Shown here piece by piece: positions 1-8,615 of a stretch of 64,000 nucleotides of DNA. Where the stretch lies: contig NZ_LYOY01000040.1 of the NCBI RefSeq assembly GCF_001653515.1, positions 1,550,001-1,614,000 on the forward strand, given 5' to 3'. Position 1 is the first letter of the stretch. The number at the start of each line of letters is the position of its first letter. Below the pieces are notes generated by a model. It was not told the DNA's origin and did no database searches. It was given only the letters and a program-made list of their open reading frames with translations. The position numbers and the translations under genes were made by a program. This DNA is from Streptomyces sp. ERV7 (GTDB lineage Bacteria > Actinomycetota > Actinomycetes > Streptomycetales > Streptomycetaceae).

Positions 1-256
1 GCTGGTGCGCGTTCGGGTCGTACCGCTTGGCGCGGCGGTCCGTGGAGACCTCGATGACCTCACCGAGCGTCACCATCTCACCCAGCGTGTTGTAGACGGT
101 CGCCCGGGAGATCTCGGGGAGCTTGGCCACCGCGCGCGCGTGGACCTCGTCCGCCGTCAGATGCATGTGGTCCCCGTCGAGGACCTCGGCCACGACACGC
201 CGCTGGGCGGTCATGCGCCAGCCGCGTCCGCGAAGTCGTTCCAACAGGTCACTCAT
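1..256 (-). CDS. catR: Fur-family transcriptional repressor, C-terminus cut by window edge (CatR-like)
   Basis: The first 85 residues are visible, starting with MSDLLERLRGRGWRMTAQR and running through a Fur-type winged helix (ISRATVYNTLGEMVTLGEV) before the window ends. The metal-binding and dimerisation domain lies outside the window. The gene is divergent from a catalase gene with a palindrome between them, the arrangement of streptomycete CatR, a peroxide-sensing Fur homologue that represses its neighbouring catalase. The role is inferred from that context and from family knowledge. Peroxide, iron or manganese sensing cannot be told apart because the ligand residues are not visible. Confidence 0.82.
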   Translation of the reverse strand, partial: MSDLLERLRGRGWRMTAQRRVVAEVLDGDHMHLTADEVHARAVAKLPEISRATVYNTLGEMVTLGEVIEVSTDRRAKRYDPNAHQ

Positions 257-316
257 AAGGGCCAGCCTAACAGCCGGGGGAGCGTATCCCGAACGGGTGT
301 GACTTTGGATGGTCAC

Positions 317-344
317 TTGACTTAGACAATGTCCATTGTAGGAT
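317..344 (+). promoter_or_regulatory. Catalase promoter with Fur-type palindrome
   Basis: TTGACT (317-322) and TAGGAT (339-344) are separated by 16 bases. The spacer holds a perfect inverted repeat, ACAATG-TC-CATTGT (326-339), so a bound repressor would cover the promoter. Transcription would begin near 351, downstream of an in-frame ATG at 329, which argues for the catalase start at 401. Binding by the divergent Fur-family protein is inferred. Confidence 0.6.
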
Positions 345-400
345 CGGAAACGGCAAACGCCAAGGGACAGGACTCGCAGGTAATGACGCAGGAGGCGCAC

Positions 401-1852
401 GTGACGCAGGGACCGCTCACCACGGAGGCCGGCGCGCCGGTGGCCGACAACCAGAACAGCGAGACCGCTGGCGTCGGCGGTCCGGTGCTCGTCCAGGACC
501 AGTCGCTCCTGGAGAAGCTCGCGCACTTCAACCGGGAGCGCATCCCGGAGCGCATAGTCCACGCGCGCGGTGCGGGCGCGTACGGCACGTTCACGGTGAC
601 CCGCGACGTCACGCAGTGGACGCGGGCGGGCTTCCTCTCCGAGGTCGGCAAGCAGACCGAGACGTTTCTGCGCTTCTCCACCGTGGCCGGCAACCTCGGC
701 TCCGCCGACGCCGTGCGCGACCCGCGCGGCTTCGCGCTGAAGTTCTACACGGAGGAGGGGAACTACGACCTCGTCGGGAACAACACGCCCGTCTTCTTCA
801 TCAAGGACGCCATCAAGTTCCCCGACTTCATCCACACCCAGAAGCGCGACCCGTACTCGGGCTCCCAGGAGGCCGACAACGTCTGGGACTTCTGGGGGCT
901 GTCGCCCGAGTCCACCCACCAGGTCACCTGGCTCTTCGGTGACCGCGGCATCCCGGCCACGCTGCGCCACATGAACGGGTACGGCTCGCACACGTACCAG
1001 TGGAACAACGAGGCGGGCGAGGTCTTCTGGGTCAAGTACCACTTCAAGACCGACCAGGGCATCAAGAACCTCACCCAGGCCGAGGCCAACCAGCTCGCCG
1101 GTGAGGACCCGGACAGCCACCAGCGCGACCTGCGCGAGGCCATCGAGCGCGGTGAGTTCCCGAGCTGGACCGTGCAGGTGCAGATCATGCCGGCCGCCGA
1201 CGCCGCGACCTACCGCTTCAACCCGTTCGACCTCACCAAGGTGTGGCCGCACGAGGACTACCCGCCGATCGAGATCGGCAAGCTGGAGCTCAACCGCAAC
1301 CCGGAGAACATCTTCGCCGAGGTCGAGCAGTCCATCTTCAGCCCGGCGCACTTCGTGCCCGGCATCGGCCCGTCCCCGGACAAGATGCTCCAGGGCCGCC
1401 TCTTCGCGTACGGCGACGCGCACCGCTACCGCGTCGGCATCAACGCCGACCACCTGCCGGTGAACCGCCCGCACGCCACCGAGGCGCGCACCAACAGCCG
1501 TGACGGCTACCTGTACGACGGCCGCCACAAGGGCGCGAAGAACTACGAGCCGAACAGCTTCGGCGGCCCGCAGCAGACCGGCCGTCCGCTGTGGCAGCCG
1601 GTCGCGGTCACCGACGCGACGGGCAACCACGTCGCCCCGCTGCACGCCGAGGACGACGACTTCGTCCAGGCGGGCAATCTCTACCGGATGTACTCCGAGG
1701 ACGAGAAGACCCGTCTGATCGAGAACCTGTCCGGGTTCATCGCCAAGGTCTCGCGCGACGACATCGCCGAGCGCGCGATCGAGAACTTCCGCAAGGCGGA
1801 CGCGGACTTCGGCAAGCGGCTGGAGGCCGCGGTCCAGGCCCTGCGCGGCTGA
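401..1852 (+). CDS. katA: Monofunctional haem catalase
   Basis: Cytoplasmic haem catalase converting hydrogen peroxide to water and oxygen. The protein is 483 residues, the small-subunit clade size. Visible signatures are the catalytic histidine segment (IVHARGAGAYG), the active-site asparagine (LVGNNTPVFF) and the proximal haem tyrosine segment (RLFAYGDAHRYR). I chose the GTG at 401 because AGGAGG (390-395) lies five bases upstream and the predicted transcript starts after the upstream in-frame ATG at 329. It is divergent from the Fur-family gene and probably repressed by it until peroxide appears. An 11-bp stem terminator follows the stop. Confidence 0.95.
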   Translation: MTQGPLTTEAGAPVADNQNSETAGVGGPVLVQDQSLLEKLAHFNRERIPERIVHARGAGAYGTFTVTRDVTQWTRAGFLSEVGKQTETFLRFSTVAGNLGSADAVRDPRGFALKFYTEEGNYDLVGNNTPVFFIKDAIKFPDFIHTQKRDPYSGSQEADNVWDFWGLSPESTHQVTWLFGDRGIPATLRHMNGYGSHTYQWNNEAGEVFWVKYHFKTDQGIKNLTQAEANQLAGEDPDSHQRDLREAIERGEFPSWTVQVQIMPAADAATYRFNPFDLTKVWPHEDYPPIEIGKLELNRNPENIFAEVEQSIFSPAHFVPGIGPSPDKMLQGRLFAYGDAHRYRVGINADHLPVNRPHATEARTNSRDGYLYDGRHKGAKNYEPNSFGGPQQTGRPLWQPVAVTDATGNHVAPLHAEDDDFVQAGNLYRMYSEDEKTRLIENLSGFIAKVSRDDIAERAIENFRKADADFGKRLEAAVQALRG

Positions 1853-1880
1853 CAGCACTGGATCGCTTGCCGTAGGCAGT

Positions 1881-1915
1881 CAGAGGGCCGGTTCCCCGCG
1901 GGGGCCGGCCCTCTG
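1881..1915 (+). terminator. Terminator after catalase
   Basis: A perfect 11-bp stem (1881-1891 with 1905-1915) closes a 13-base loop about 30 bases after the catalase stop. It lies between two convergent genes and may work in both directions. There is no long T run, as is common in streptomycetes. Confidence 0.75.
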
Positions 1916-1944
1916 CGCGTGCGCGGACGGCTCGGCGGACCGGC

Positions 1945-2346
1945 TCAGCCGACCAGTTCGGCCGGGTGGCGGCGGGTGGGCGCCCAGCAGCGGATGATGT
2001 CCCGGACCGAGACGACGCCGACCGGGCCGTGCCCGTCGAGGACGATCAGATGCCGGAAGCCGCCGTGCGACATCGCGTCGGCCGCCTCGTCCAGGGTCCA
2101 GCCCGGCGCCGCGAAGACGACGTCGGTGGTGGTGTGCTTGCTCGCGGTCTCCCGGTCCGGGTCCTGGCCCTGGCCGAGGGAGTTGAGGATGTCGCGCTCG
2201 GTGAGGATGCCGAGCCCGCTGGTGTCGGGGTCGAGGACGACGGCCGCTCCGACGCGGCGCGCGGCCATCAGCCGGGCCGCCTGGCGGAGAGTGTGCGCGG
2301 GTCCGATGGTGAGGACCACCGTGCTCATGGCGTCACGGACGAGCAT
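1945..2346 (-). CDS. Two-CBS-domain protein
   Basis: A 133-residue protein made almost entirely of a tandem CBS pair. The first half starts MLVRDAMSTVVLTIGPAHTL and contains the segment GILTERDIL; the second contains GHGPVGVVSVRDIIR. CBS pairs bind adenosine nucleotides and usually regulate another protein, but no partner domain is attached and the neighbours do not suggest one. AAGGAGG lies 11 bases before the chosen ATG. A longer reading frame from 2415 would put the ribosome binding site inside the gene, so I rejected it. Confidence 0.8.
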   Translation of the reverse strand: MLVRDAMSTVVLTIGPAHTLRQAARLMAARRVGAAVVLDPDTSGLGILTERDILNSLGQGQDPDRETASKHTTTDVVFAAPGWTLDEAADAMSHGGFRHLIVLDGHGPVGVVSVRDIIRCWAPTRRHPAELVG

Positions 2347-2558
2347 GGATGGAGCCACCTCCTTGGTGAACCCCCGTGGTCCCGTACGGAGTACGGGAAA
2401 CGAGAACGGATTCACAAGTTCACAAGTGGGGGGACTCCTAGAGTCGCATCAGGGATGCGCGTCAACAAGAGGGTGGTAGAGGTCAGTTGAGGGGCGCGTA
2501 AAAGTACGACCCACGCCCCTCTCGCGCCCCAGCGGCGGGACCGCGCCGGGGACGTGCC

Positions 2559-3359
2559 TCAGTCCGCCGTGCCCACGTGGTTCAACAGCTCGTCGTGGAG
2601 CAGGCCGTTGGAGGCCGCCGCGTTGCCGCTGTGCGGGCCCTCCAGGCCGTCCAGACCGGTGAAGACGCCGCCCGCCTCCTGCACCACGATCACGTTCGCC
2701 GCCATGTCCCACAGCGACAGCTCCGGCTCGGCGCAGATGTCCACCGAGCCCTCGGCGACCATCATGTACGGCCAGAAGTCGCCGTACGCGCGCGTGCGCC
2801 AGCACGCCCGGGTCAGATCCAGGAAGTCATCCAGCTTGCCGCGCTCCTCCCAGCCGCTCAGCGAGGAGTACGCGAACGAGGCGTCCGAGAGCCTGGACAC
2901 GCTGGAGACCCGCAGCCGGCTCGCCTGCGACAGGCTGCGGCCGGTGTACGCGCCGTGCCCCTTCGCCGCCCACCAGCGCCGGTTGAGCGCGGGCGCCGAC
3001 ACCACGCCGACCACCGGCCGGTAGCCGCCCTCGCCCGCCTCCATCAGCGCGATCAGCGTCGCCCAGACCGGCACCCCGCGCACGTAGTTCTTCGTACCGT
3101 CGATCGGGTCGATCACCCAGCGGCGCGGACCCGTGCCCTCCAGGCCGTACTCCTCGCCCAGGACCGCGTCCCGTGGCCGTGCCCGCTGGAGATGGCCGCG
3201 GATCAGCTCCTCGGCGGCCTTGTCGGCCTCGCTCACCGGCGTCATGTCCGGCTTGGTCTCGACCTTGAGGTCGAGCGCCTTGAACCGGTCCATCGTGGCG
3301 GCGTCGGCGGCGTCCGCGAGGACGTGGGCGAGACGCAGATCATCGTGGTAGTCGGGCAT
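2559..3359 (-). CDS. hisN: Histidinol-phosphatase, inositol monophosphatase type
   Basis: A 266-residue member of the metal-dependent inositol monophosphatase superfamily, read as HisN, which removes phosphate from L-histidinol phosphate in histidine synthesis. Visible metal-site motifs are the glutamate of VLGEEYG, the WVIDPIDGTKNYVRG loop and the C-terminal LSLWDMAANVIVVQEAGG. Length and sequence resemble the actinobacterial HisN known next to the sigR region. The start at MPDYHDDLRLAH is chosen because upstream in-frame sequence is low-complexity and unlike the family. It stands alone, away from other his genes. An inositol phosphatase role is the main alternative. Confidence 0.85.
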   Translation of the reverse strand: MPDYHDDLRLAHVLADAADAATMDRFKALDLKVETKPDMTPVSEADKAAEELIRGHLQRARPRDAVLGEEYGLEGTGPRRWVIDPIDGTKNYVRGVPVWATLIALMEAGEGGYRPVVGVVSAPALNRRWWAAKGHGAYTGRSLSQASRLRVSSVSRLSDASFAYSSLSGWEERGKLDDFLDLTRACWRTRAYGDFWPYMMVAEGSVDICAEPELSLWDMAANVIVVQEAGGVFTGLDGLEGPHSGNAAASNGLLHDELLNHVGTAD

Positions 3360-3512
3360 GGCCACCACCGTATAGACCAGCACCTCCGGCGACCACATGG
3401 CCCGGGATGCGGACACCGGCCGGCGCCCCGTACCGCCCGCCGCGGCTATTGACAGTGCGGGGGCGCGCGTCAACTCTGAGGACGGCCCGCTCGCACGGCC
3501 CTGGGAGGCGCG

Positions 3513-4151
3513 ATGCCCACAGCGCGGGAAGCCTTACTGGACGCCACACTCTCGGCGCTCACCGCACGGCCCTGGTCGGCGGTGCGGATGGTGGACGTGG
3601 CCTCGGCCGCGGGGGTGTCCCGGCAGACGCTCTACAACGAGTTCGGCAGCAAGGAGGGCCTGGCCCGCGCCCTGGTGCGGCGCGAGGCCGACGTCTATCT
3701 GCGCGGGGTCGACCGCGTCCTCGCCGAGCGGGCGCTCCCGGCCGACCGGCTGGTCGCGCTAGCCGAGTGGACCGTGCGCTCGGCCCGCACCAGCGCGCTG
3801 ATCCGGGCGCTGCTCACCGGCTGCTGGGGCGAGCGACTGCCCGCCCCACGGGCTCGCCGCACGCTCGGCGCGCACTCTCCCGTACCGGCGCAGCGGCGCG
3901 CGGACGCCGGGGTTCCGGGCCCGTCCGAGCTGGTGGCGACGGTACGGGACCGCTCGCTCGCGGCGCTGGAGAAGGAACTGCCCGCCGTGGAGCCGGTGGA
4001 GCTCGCACGCTGCTGCGAGACGGTGGTGCGGCTCGCCCTGTCGTATGTGACGGCACCGGATCCGGGTGCGCCCGGGGCGCCGGGGGGAGGCGCGCACGCG
4101 GCCCATGTGCGCGCGGTCCTGGCGCGTACGGCGATGCGGCCGGTGTCCTGA
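3513..4151 (+). CDS. TetR-family transcriptional regulator
   Basis: A 212-residue regulator with an N-terminal TetR helix-turn-helix around residues 25-55 (VDVASAAGVSRQTLYNEFG, then SKEGLARALV). The C-terminal ligand domain is variable and does not identify an effector. GGGAGG lies just upstream of the ATG. It is convergent with the SMR exporter gene at 4186-4509, and the divergent neighbour is hisN. Control of the exporter is possible but not shown by any operator I can see. Confidence 0.85.
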   Translation: MPTAREALLDATLSALTARPWSAVRMVDVASAAGVSRQTLYNEFGSKEGLARALVRREADVYLRGVDRVLAERALPADRLVALAEWTVRSARTSALIRALLTGCWGERLPAPRARRTLGAHSPVPAQRRADAGVPGPSELVATVRDRSLAALEKELPAVEPVELARCCETVVRLALSYVTAPDPGAPGAPGGGAHAAHVRAVLARTAMRPVS

Positions 4152-4185
4152 GCCCGGGGCCGCGGCGGTGCGCCGGGCCCGGGAC

Positions 4186-4509
4186 TCAGTGCGCCGAGCC
4201 CGAGATCTGGAGGCCGATCACGCCCACGATCACCAGCGAGATCGACACCAGCTTCAGCGTGGAGACCACGTCGTCGAGGAAGACCATGCCGTAGATCGCG
4301 GTGCCCGCGGCGCCGATGCCGGTCCACACCGCGTACGCCGGACCCACGTCCAGCTTCTTCAGGGACAGGGTCAGCAGACCGAAGGAGCCGAGCGCGAAGG
4401 CCGCGAAGGCGAGGGTCGGGCCGATCCGGGTGAAGCCGTGCGACAGTTTGAGACAGACGGCGAACCCCGTCTCCAGGATTCCGGCGACCACCACCAGCAG
4501 CCACGCCAT
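4186..4509 (-). CDS. SMR-family exporter, Gdx (guanidinium) subtype
   Basis: A 107-residue four-helix small multidrug resistance protein. The essential glutamate is in the first helix (VVAGILETGFAVCLK). The motif AYAVWTGIGAAG matches the Gdx/SugE subgroup, which exchanges guanidinium for protons, rather than the EmrE subgroup. The later ATG was chosen because GGGAGG precedes it by eight bases; the in-frame ATG six codons upstream would place that site inside the gene. I found no guanidine riboswitch upstream. Only one SMR gene is present, so it would act as a homodimer. Substrate is inferred from subtype. Confidence 0.82.
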   Translation of the reverse strand: MAWLLVVVAGILETGFAVCLKLSHGFTRIGPTLAFAAFALGSFGLLTLSLKKLDVGPAYAVWTGIGAAGTAIYGMVFLDDVVSTLKLVSISLVIVGVIGLQISGSAH

Positions 4510-4579
4510 GTCCAGGGCCTCCCGCAATGGATAAGTGACTGCTCGTCAACGCTAGATGCGATTATGCACGGGGCGCCCG

Positions 4580-5593
4580 TCAGTCGCCCTCGTGGCGCTC
4601 CCGGGTGGCGAGCAGCCGGCGCAGCGAGTAGAGCCGGGCCGGGTCGGCGTGCCCCTCCTCGACCCAGGCGTCCAGCGCGCACTCCGCCTCGTCGTGGCTG
4701 CACGCGCGCGGGCAGTTCTCGGTGCCGGGCACCAGGTCCGGGAAGGCGAGGATGACCCGGGACGGGTCGACGTGGTGCAGACCGAACGACCGTACGCCCG
4801 GAGTGTCGATCACCCAGCCGCCGTCGTCGCTGGCCAGCGGCAGGGCGAGCGCGGAGGTGGTGGTGTGCCGGCCGCGGCCGGTGACCGCGTTGACGTGGCC
4901 GGTGACCCGGCGGCGGTCCTCCGGGACCAGCGCGTTGACCAGCGTCGTCTTGCCGACACCGGAGTGGCCGACGAACGCGGTGGCCTTGCCGTCGAGGTGC
5001 GCGCGCACCCGGTCCGCCGCGTCGCCGCTGTAGAGCTCCTCGCGCGAGGTGACGACGTGCGGGACGCCCAGCGCCCCGTACATCTCCAGGAGTTCGTCCG
5101 CCGGGGCCAGGTCCGACTTGGTGAGCACGAGCAGCGGCGAGAGCCCCGCGTCGTACGCGGCGACCAGACAGCGGTCGATCAGACGCGGGCGCGGCTCGGG
5201 GTCCGCGAGGGCGGTGACGATCGCCAGCTGGTCGGCGTTGGCGACGATGACCCGCTCGAACGGGTCGTCGTCGTCTGCCGTGCGGCGCAGCACCGAACTG
5301 CGCTCCTGGATGCGGACGATGCGCGCCAGGGTGTCCTTGTCGCCCGAGAGATCGCCGACGATCATGACCCGGTCACCCACCACCGCGGCCTTGCGGCCCA
5401 GCTCGCGGGCCTTCATCGCGGTGACCGTGCGGTCCCCGACGAGACAGGTCAGCCGGCCCCGGTCCACGGTGAGGACCATGCCCTCGGAGGCGTCCTCGTG
5501 CTTGGGGCGGATGTTGGTACGGGGCCGGTTGCCCTTGCGGTTGGGGCGGACCCGGATGTCGTCCTCGTCGGGGTTCTTGCCGTAGCGGCGCAT
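4580..5593 (-). CDS. rsgA: Small ribosomal subunit biogenesis GTPase RsgA
   Basis: A 337-residue circularly permuted GTPase that helps mature the 30S subunit. The order is an OB-fold (about residues 35-100), the permuted GTPase core with the G4 segment LTKSDL before the P-loop GHSGVGKTTLVNAL, a G3-like segment WVIDTPGVRSF, and a C-terminal zinc knuckle (NCPRACSHDEAEC). The N-terminus is basic, as expected for rRNA contact. It starts 15 bases after the aroA stop in the same direction, so the two are probably one transcription unit, a pairing conserved in streptomycetes. Confidence 0.92.
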   Translation of the reverse strand: MRRYGKNPDEDDIRVRPNRKGNRPRTNIRPKHEDASEGMVLTVDRGRLTCLVGDRTVTAMKARELGRKAAVVGDRVMIVGDLSGDKDTLARIVRIQERSSVLRRTADDDDPFERVIVANADQLAIVTALADPEPRPRLIDRCLVAAYDAGLSPLLVLTKSDLAPADELLEMYGALGVPHVVTSREELYSGDAADRVRAHLDGKATAFVGHSGVGKTTLVNALVPEDRRRVTGHVNAVTGRGRHTTTSALALPLASDDGGWVIDTPGVRSFGLHHVDPSRVILAFPDLVPGTENCPRACSHDEAECALDAWVEEGHADPARLYSLRRLLATRERHEGD

Positions 5594-5608
5594 CTGCTCA
5601 GGCCCCGC

Positions 5609-6946
5609 TCAGTTTCCGGCCCCGGTCAGCATCTCGGTCCACATCCGCGGGAAGTCGGGCAGGGTCTTGGCGGTCGTCGCCACGTTCTCGATCTGGACGC
5701 CCTCCACGGCGAGGCCGATGATCGACCCGGCGGTGGCCATCCGGTGGTCGTCGTACGTGTGGAAGATGCCGCCGTGCAGCCGGCGCGGGCGGATGTGCAG
5801 GCCGTCGGCGGTCTCGGTGACATCGCCGCCGAGCTCGTTGATCTCCTTGGTGAGCGCCGCCAGGCGGTCCGTCTCGTGCAGCCGCAGATGGGCCACACCG
5901 CGCAGCGTCGAGGGCGAGTCGGCCAGTGCCGCGACCGCCGCGATGCCCGGGGTGAGCTCGCCGACCTCGCTCAGGTCCACGTCGATGCCGTGGATCGCGC
6001 CGGAGCCGGTGAAGACCAGGCAACGGCCCTCGGCGGTGGCGGTGAGTTCGCAGGAACCGCCCATCTCGGTGAAGATCCGGCGCAGCTGGTCGCCCGGCTG
6101 GGTGGTGTGCTCCGGCCAGTCCGGGATGGTCACCTTGCCGCCGGTGATCAGGGCGGCCGCCAGGAACGGCTGCGCGTTGGAGAGGTCCGGCTCGACGGTG
6201 AGATCGCGGCCGAGCAGCGCGGACGGGGAGACCCGCCACACGTTCGGCTCGCCGCCGGTCTCGGGTTCGTCCACCTGCGCCCCGACCGAGCGCAGCATGT
6301 CGACGGTCATCCGGATGTGCGGCATGGACGGCAGCGTGGCGCCGGTGTGCCGCACCTCCACGCCCTGGTTGAAGCGGGGCGCGGAGAGCAGCAGCGCGGA
6401 GACGAACTGGGACGAGGAGGAGGCGTCGATCCGGACCCTGCCGCCGTCGAGGGCGCCGCCGCCGTGGACGGTCAGCGGGAGCGCGCCCCGGCCGTCGTCG
6501 TCGATCCGGGCGCCCAGCGCGCGCAGCGCGTCGATCACGCCGTTCAGGGGCCGCTCGTACGAGCGGGGGTCGCCGTCGAAGCGGATGGGGCCGTCGGCGA
6601 GGGCGGCGACGGGGGGCAGGAAGCGCATGACCGTACCGGCGTTGCCGACGTCGATCGTGGCGGGGCCGTGCAGACCGGCGGGGATCACGCGCCAGGCCTC
6701 GCCGGAGCCGTCGGGGCCCACCCCCTCCTCGATGCCGACGCCGAGGGTGCGCAGTGCCTCCGCCATCAGCAGGGTGTCCCGGGAGCGCAGGGGGCGGCGC
6801 AGCCAGCCGGGCTCGGCGGCGAGGGAGGCCAGCACCAGCGCACGGTTGGTGACCGATTTCGATCCTGGCACGGTGACCGTCGCGTCGACGGCTCCGCTCG
6901 CGACGGGGGCGGGCCAGAGGGCGGGGTGCACGGGCGTTTCGGTCAT
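5609..6946 (-). CDS. aroA: 3-phosphoshikimate 1-carboxyvinyltransferase (EPSP synthase)
   Basis: A 445-residue enzyme of the shikimate pathway that joins shikimate-3-phosphate and phosphoenolpyruvate. Signatures seen are PGSKSVTNRALVLASLA near the N-terminus, GNAGTVMRFLPP, DASSSSQFVSALL, and LRLHETDRLAALTKE with YDDHRMAT near the C-terminus. The ATG at 6946 starts MTETPVHPALWPAP; the long upstream open frame is an artefact of high GC. The resistance-associated segment reads GNAGTVMRF rather than the GNAGTAxRP of plant-like enzymes, so inhibitor sensitivity should not be assumed. It is followed by rsgA at 15 bases. Confidence 0.95.
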   Translation of the reverse strand: MTETPVHPALWPAPVASGAVDATVTVPGSKSVTNRALVLASLAAEPGWLRRPLRSRDTLLMAEALRTLGVGIEEGVGPDGSGEAWRVIPAGLHGPATIDVGNAGTVMRFLPPVAALADGPIRFDGDPRSYERPLNGVIDALRALGARIDDDGRGALPLTVHGGGALDGGRVRIDASSSSQFVSALLLSAPRFNQGVEVRHTGATLPSMPHIRMTVDMLRSVGAQVDEPETGGEPNVWRVSPSALLGRDLTVEPDLSNAQPFLAAALITGGKVTIPDWPEHTTQPGDQLRRIFTEMGGSCELTATAEGRCLVFTGSGAIHGIDVDLSEVGELTPGIAAVAALADSPSTLRGVAHLRLHETDRLAALTKEINELGGDVTETADGLHIRPRRLHGGIFHTYDDHRMATAGSIIGLAVEGVQIENVATTAKTLPDFPRMWTEMLTGAGN

Positions 6947-6972
6947 GACCCTCACTTTAGTGGGGGGAGAAC

Positions 6973-7686
6973 CTAGAGTCCGAGCAGCCACCGTCCGCCG
7001 CCGATGAGCGAGCAGATCGAGACGGCGTGGAAGAGGAACAACCAGAGCGCCGGTGGTACGGAGGTGAGCCGCGCCAGCTGGTCGGCGTCTGTGTCGTTGA
7101 CGGAGCCGCTGTTGTGCCGACGGCGCTTGGCCTGGAGCTCGAAGGCCGGCCGCACGCCCCCGAGCAGCAGGAACCACACCACCGCGTACGCGAACGCGGA
7201 CTGCACATCGGGCGAGGTCAGCCAGGACACCAGCAGGAAGGCGGCGCCGCTGAGGACCACGGTGAGCACGCCGTACGCGTTGCGGATCATCACCAGCATC
7301 GCGAGCAGCAGGGCGGTGGCGAGCCAGAGCAGCAGGGTGACGTGGTGGGCGGCGAGCAGCCAGGCGCCGCCGAGGCCGAGCAGCGGGGGAGCGGTGTAGC
7401 CGGCGGCGGCGGTCAGGATCATGCCGAGACCGGTCGGGCGTCCCCGGCTCACGGTGAGGCCGCTGGTGTCGGAGTGCAGCCGGATGCCGTCCAGGCGGCG
7501 GCCGGTGAGCAGGGCGACCAGGCCGTGGCCGCCCTCGTGGGCGATGGTGATCGCGTTGCGCGAGAGGCGCCAGACGCCGTGCGGCAGGACGACGGCGAGG
7601 GCGGCTATCCCGGCGGCGATCACCAGCCACTGGTCGGGTGCGGCCTGGGTGCCGAAGACGTGCAGGTCGGGCATTTCGTCGGCCAT
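6973..7686 (-). CDS. M50-like membrane metalloprotease
   Basis: A 237-residue integral membrane protein with about six hydrophobic segments. The motif NAITIAHEGGHGLVALLTGR carries HEGGH, the HExxH zinc site of site-2-protease-like (M50) enzymes. The second-site NPDG-type aspartate motif is not obvious, so activity is uncertain. The family is widespread in actinobacteria as M50 family metallopeptidases of unknown substrate. It lies 26 bases upstream of aroA on the same strand and may be cotranscribed with it. The gene at 7737 diverges across a 50-base gap. Confidence 0.75.
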   Translation of the reverse strand: MADEMPDLHVFGTQAAPDQWLVIAAGIAALAVVLPHGVWRLSRNAITIAHEGGHGLVALLTGRRLDGIRLHSDTSGLTVSRGRPTGLGMILTAAAGYTAPPLLGLGGAWLLAAHHVTLLLWLATALLLAMLVMIRNAYGVLTVVLSGAAFLLVSWLTSPDVQSAFAYAVVWFLLLGGVRPAFELQAKRRRHNSGSVNDTDADQLARLTSVPPALWLFLFHAVSICSLIGGGRWLLGL

Positions 7687-7736
7687 TTCCGGGACGGCTC
7701 CTCTGTGGTCGGCTGCCGCGTGGCAGGGTTGCGGTC

Positions 7737-8558
7737 ATGTGTGGGAGGTATGCAGCGAGTCGTAGCCCCGAGGATCTCGCGGGAGTCTTCGAGATAGAGA
7801 AGTGGGACCCCGATCCGCGGGAGACGCTGGCGCCCGACTGGAACGTGGCCCCGACCAAAGAGGTCTACGCGGTCCTTGAGCGTCCACTGAAAGACGCGGA
7901 CGACCGCCGTCCGGTTCGCCAGCTGCGCAAGCTGAAGTGGGGGCTGGTTCCGTCCTGGGCGAAGTCGCCGGACGGGGCGGCGCGGATGATCAACGCGCGG
8001 GCGGAGACGGTGCACGAGAAGCCGTCGTTCCGCCGGCCCTTCGCGGCCCGGCGCTGCATCGTCCCGGCGGACGGCTACTACGAGTGGGTCACGGGGGTGG
8101 ACGAGCGCGAACTCGAAGTCGAGGGGAAGAAGAAGCGGCCGCGCAAGCAGCCGTACTTCATCTCGCCGGTGGACGGGTCGGTGTTCGCCATGGCCGGGCT
8201 CTACGAGTTCTGGCGCGACCGTACGCTGCCGGACGACCATCCGGCGGCCTGGTGGGCTACCTGCTCGGTGATCACTACGGAGGCGGAGACGGGGCCGCTG
8301 GGGGTGGCCCCGGCGGAGGGCCCCGCCACCCTGCACTCGATCCATCCCCGGATGCCGCTGATGCTGCCGCGCGCTCGGTGGGACGCGTGGCTGGACCCGG
8401 GGACGACGTCCGTGGAGTCGCTCCGGGGGCTGCTGGCGGCTCCTCCGGAGGGGTTGATGCGGGCGTACGCGGTGTCGACGGCGGTCAGCAACGTCCGCAA
8501 CAACGGGCCGGAGCTGCTGACGGAACTGGCGGGCCCGGAGGAGGCCACGCTGTTCTGA
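7737..8558 (+). CDS. SRAP-domain protein (HMCES/YedK type) for abasic-site DNA
   Basis: A 273-residue SRAP protein. The chain starts MCGRYAAS; after removal of Met the cysteine becomes the N-terminal nucleophile that forms a thiazolidine crosslink with abasic sites in single-stranded DNA. Other conserved pieces are INARAET, RRCIVPADGYYEW and HSIHPRMPLML, which supplies the active-site histidine. The start is fixed by the need for Cys at position 2; the longer open frame would bury it. The gene stands alone. No other repair gene is adjacent here. Confidence 0.92.
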   Translation: MCGRYAASRSPEDLAGVFEIEKWDPDPRETLAPDWNVAPTKEVYAVLERPLKDADDRRPVRQLRKLKWGLVPSWAKSPDGAARMINARAETVHEKPSFRRPFAARRCIVPADGYYEWVTGVDERELEVEGKKKRPRKQPYFISPVDGSVFAMAGLYEFWRDRTLPDDHPAAWWATCSVITTEAETGPLGVAPAEGPATLHSIHPRMPLMLPRARWDAWLDPGTTSVESLRGLLAAPPEGLMRAYAVSTAVSNVRNNGPELLTELAGPEEATLF

Positions 8559-8615
8559 GCGCCTCCCTCCGGGGGTGGGTGGGGTTACCCGGTGGGCCCC
8601 GTTGCGCGCGGCAGT

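Noticed and set aside
329..400. Catalase start at ATG 329
   Set aside because: That codon lies between the -35 and -10 elements, so it would not be in the mRNA; GTG 401 has a good ribosome site.
4556..6976. 806-residue plus-strand open frame opposite rsgA and aroA
   Set aside because: It is the complement of two well-supported genes, rich in Arg, Gly and Ala, with no domain and no ribosome site. Such frames are common in 70% GC genomes.
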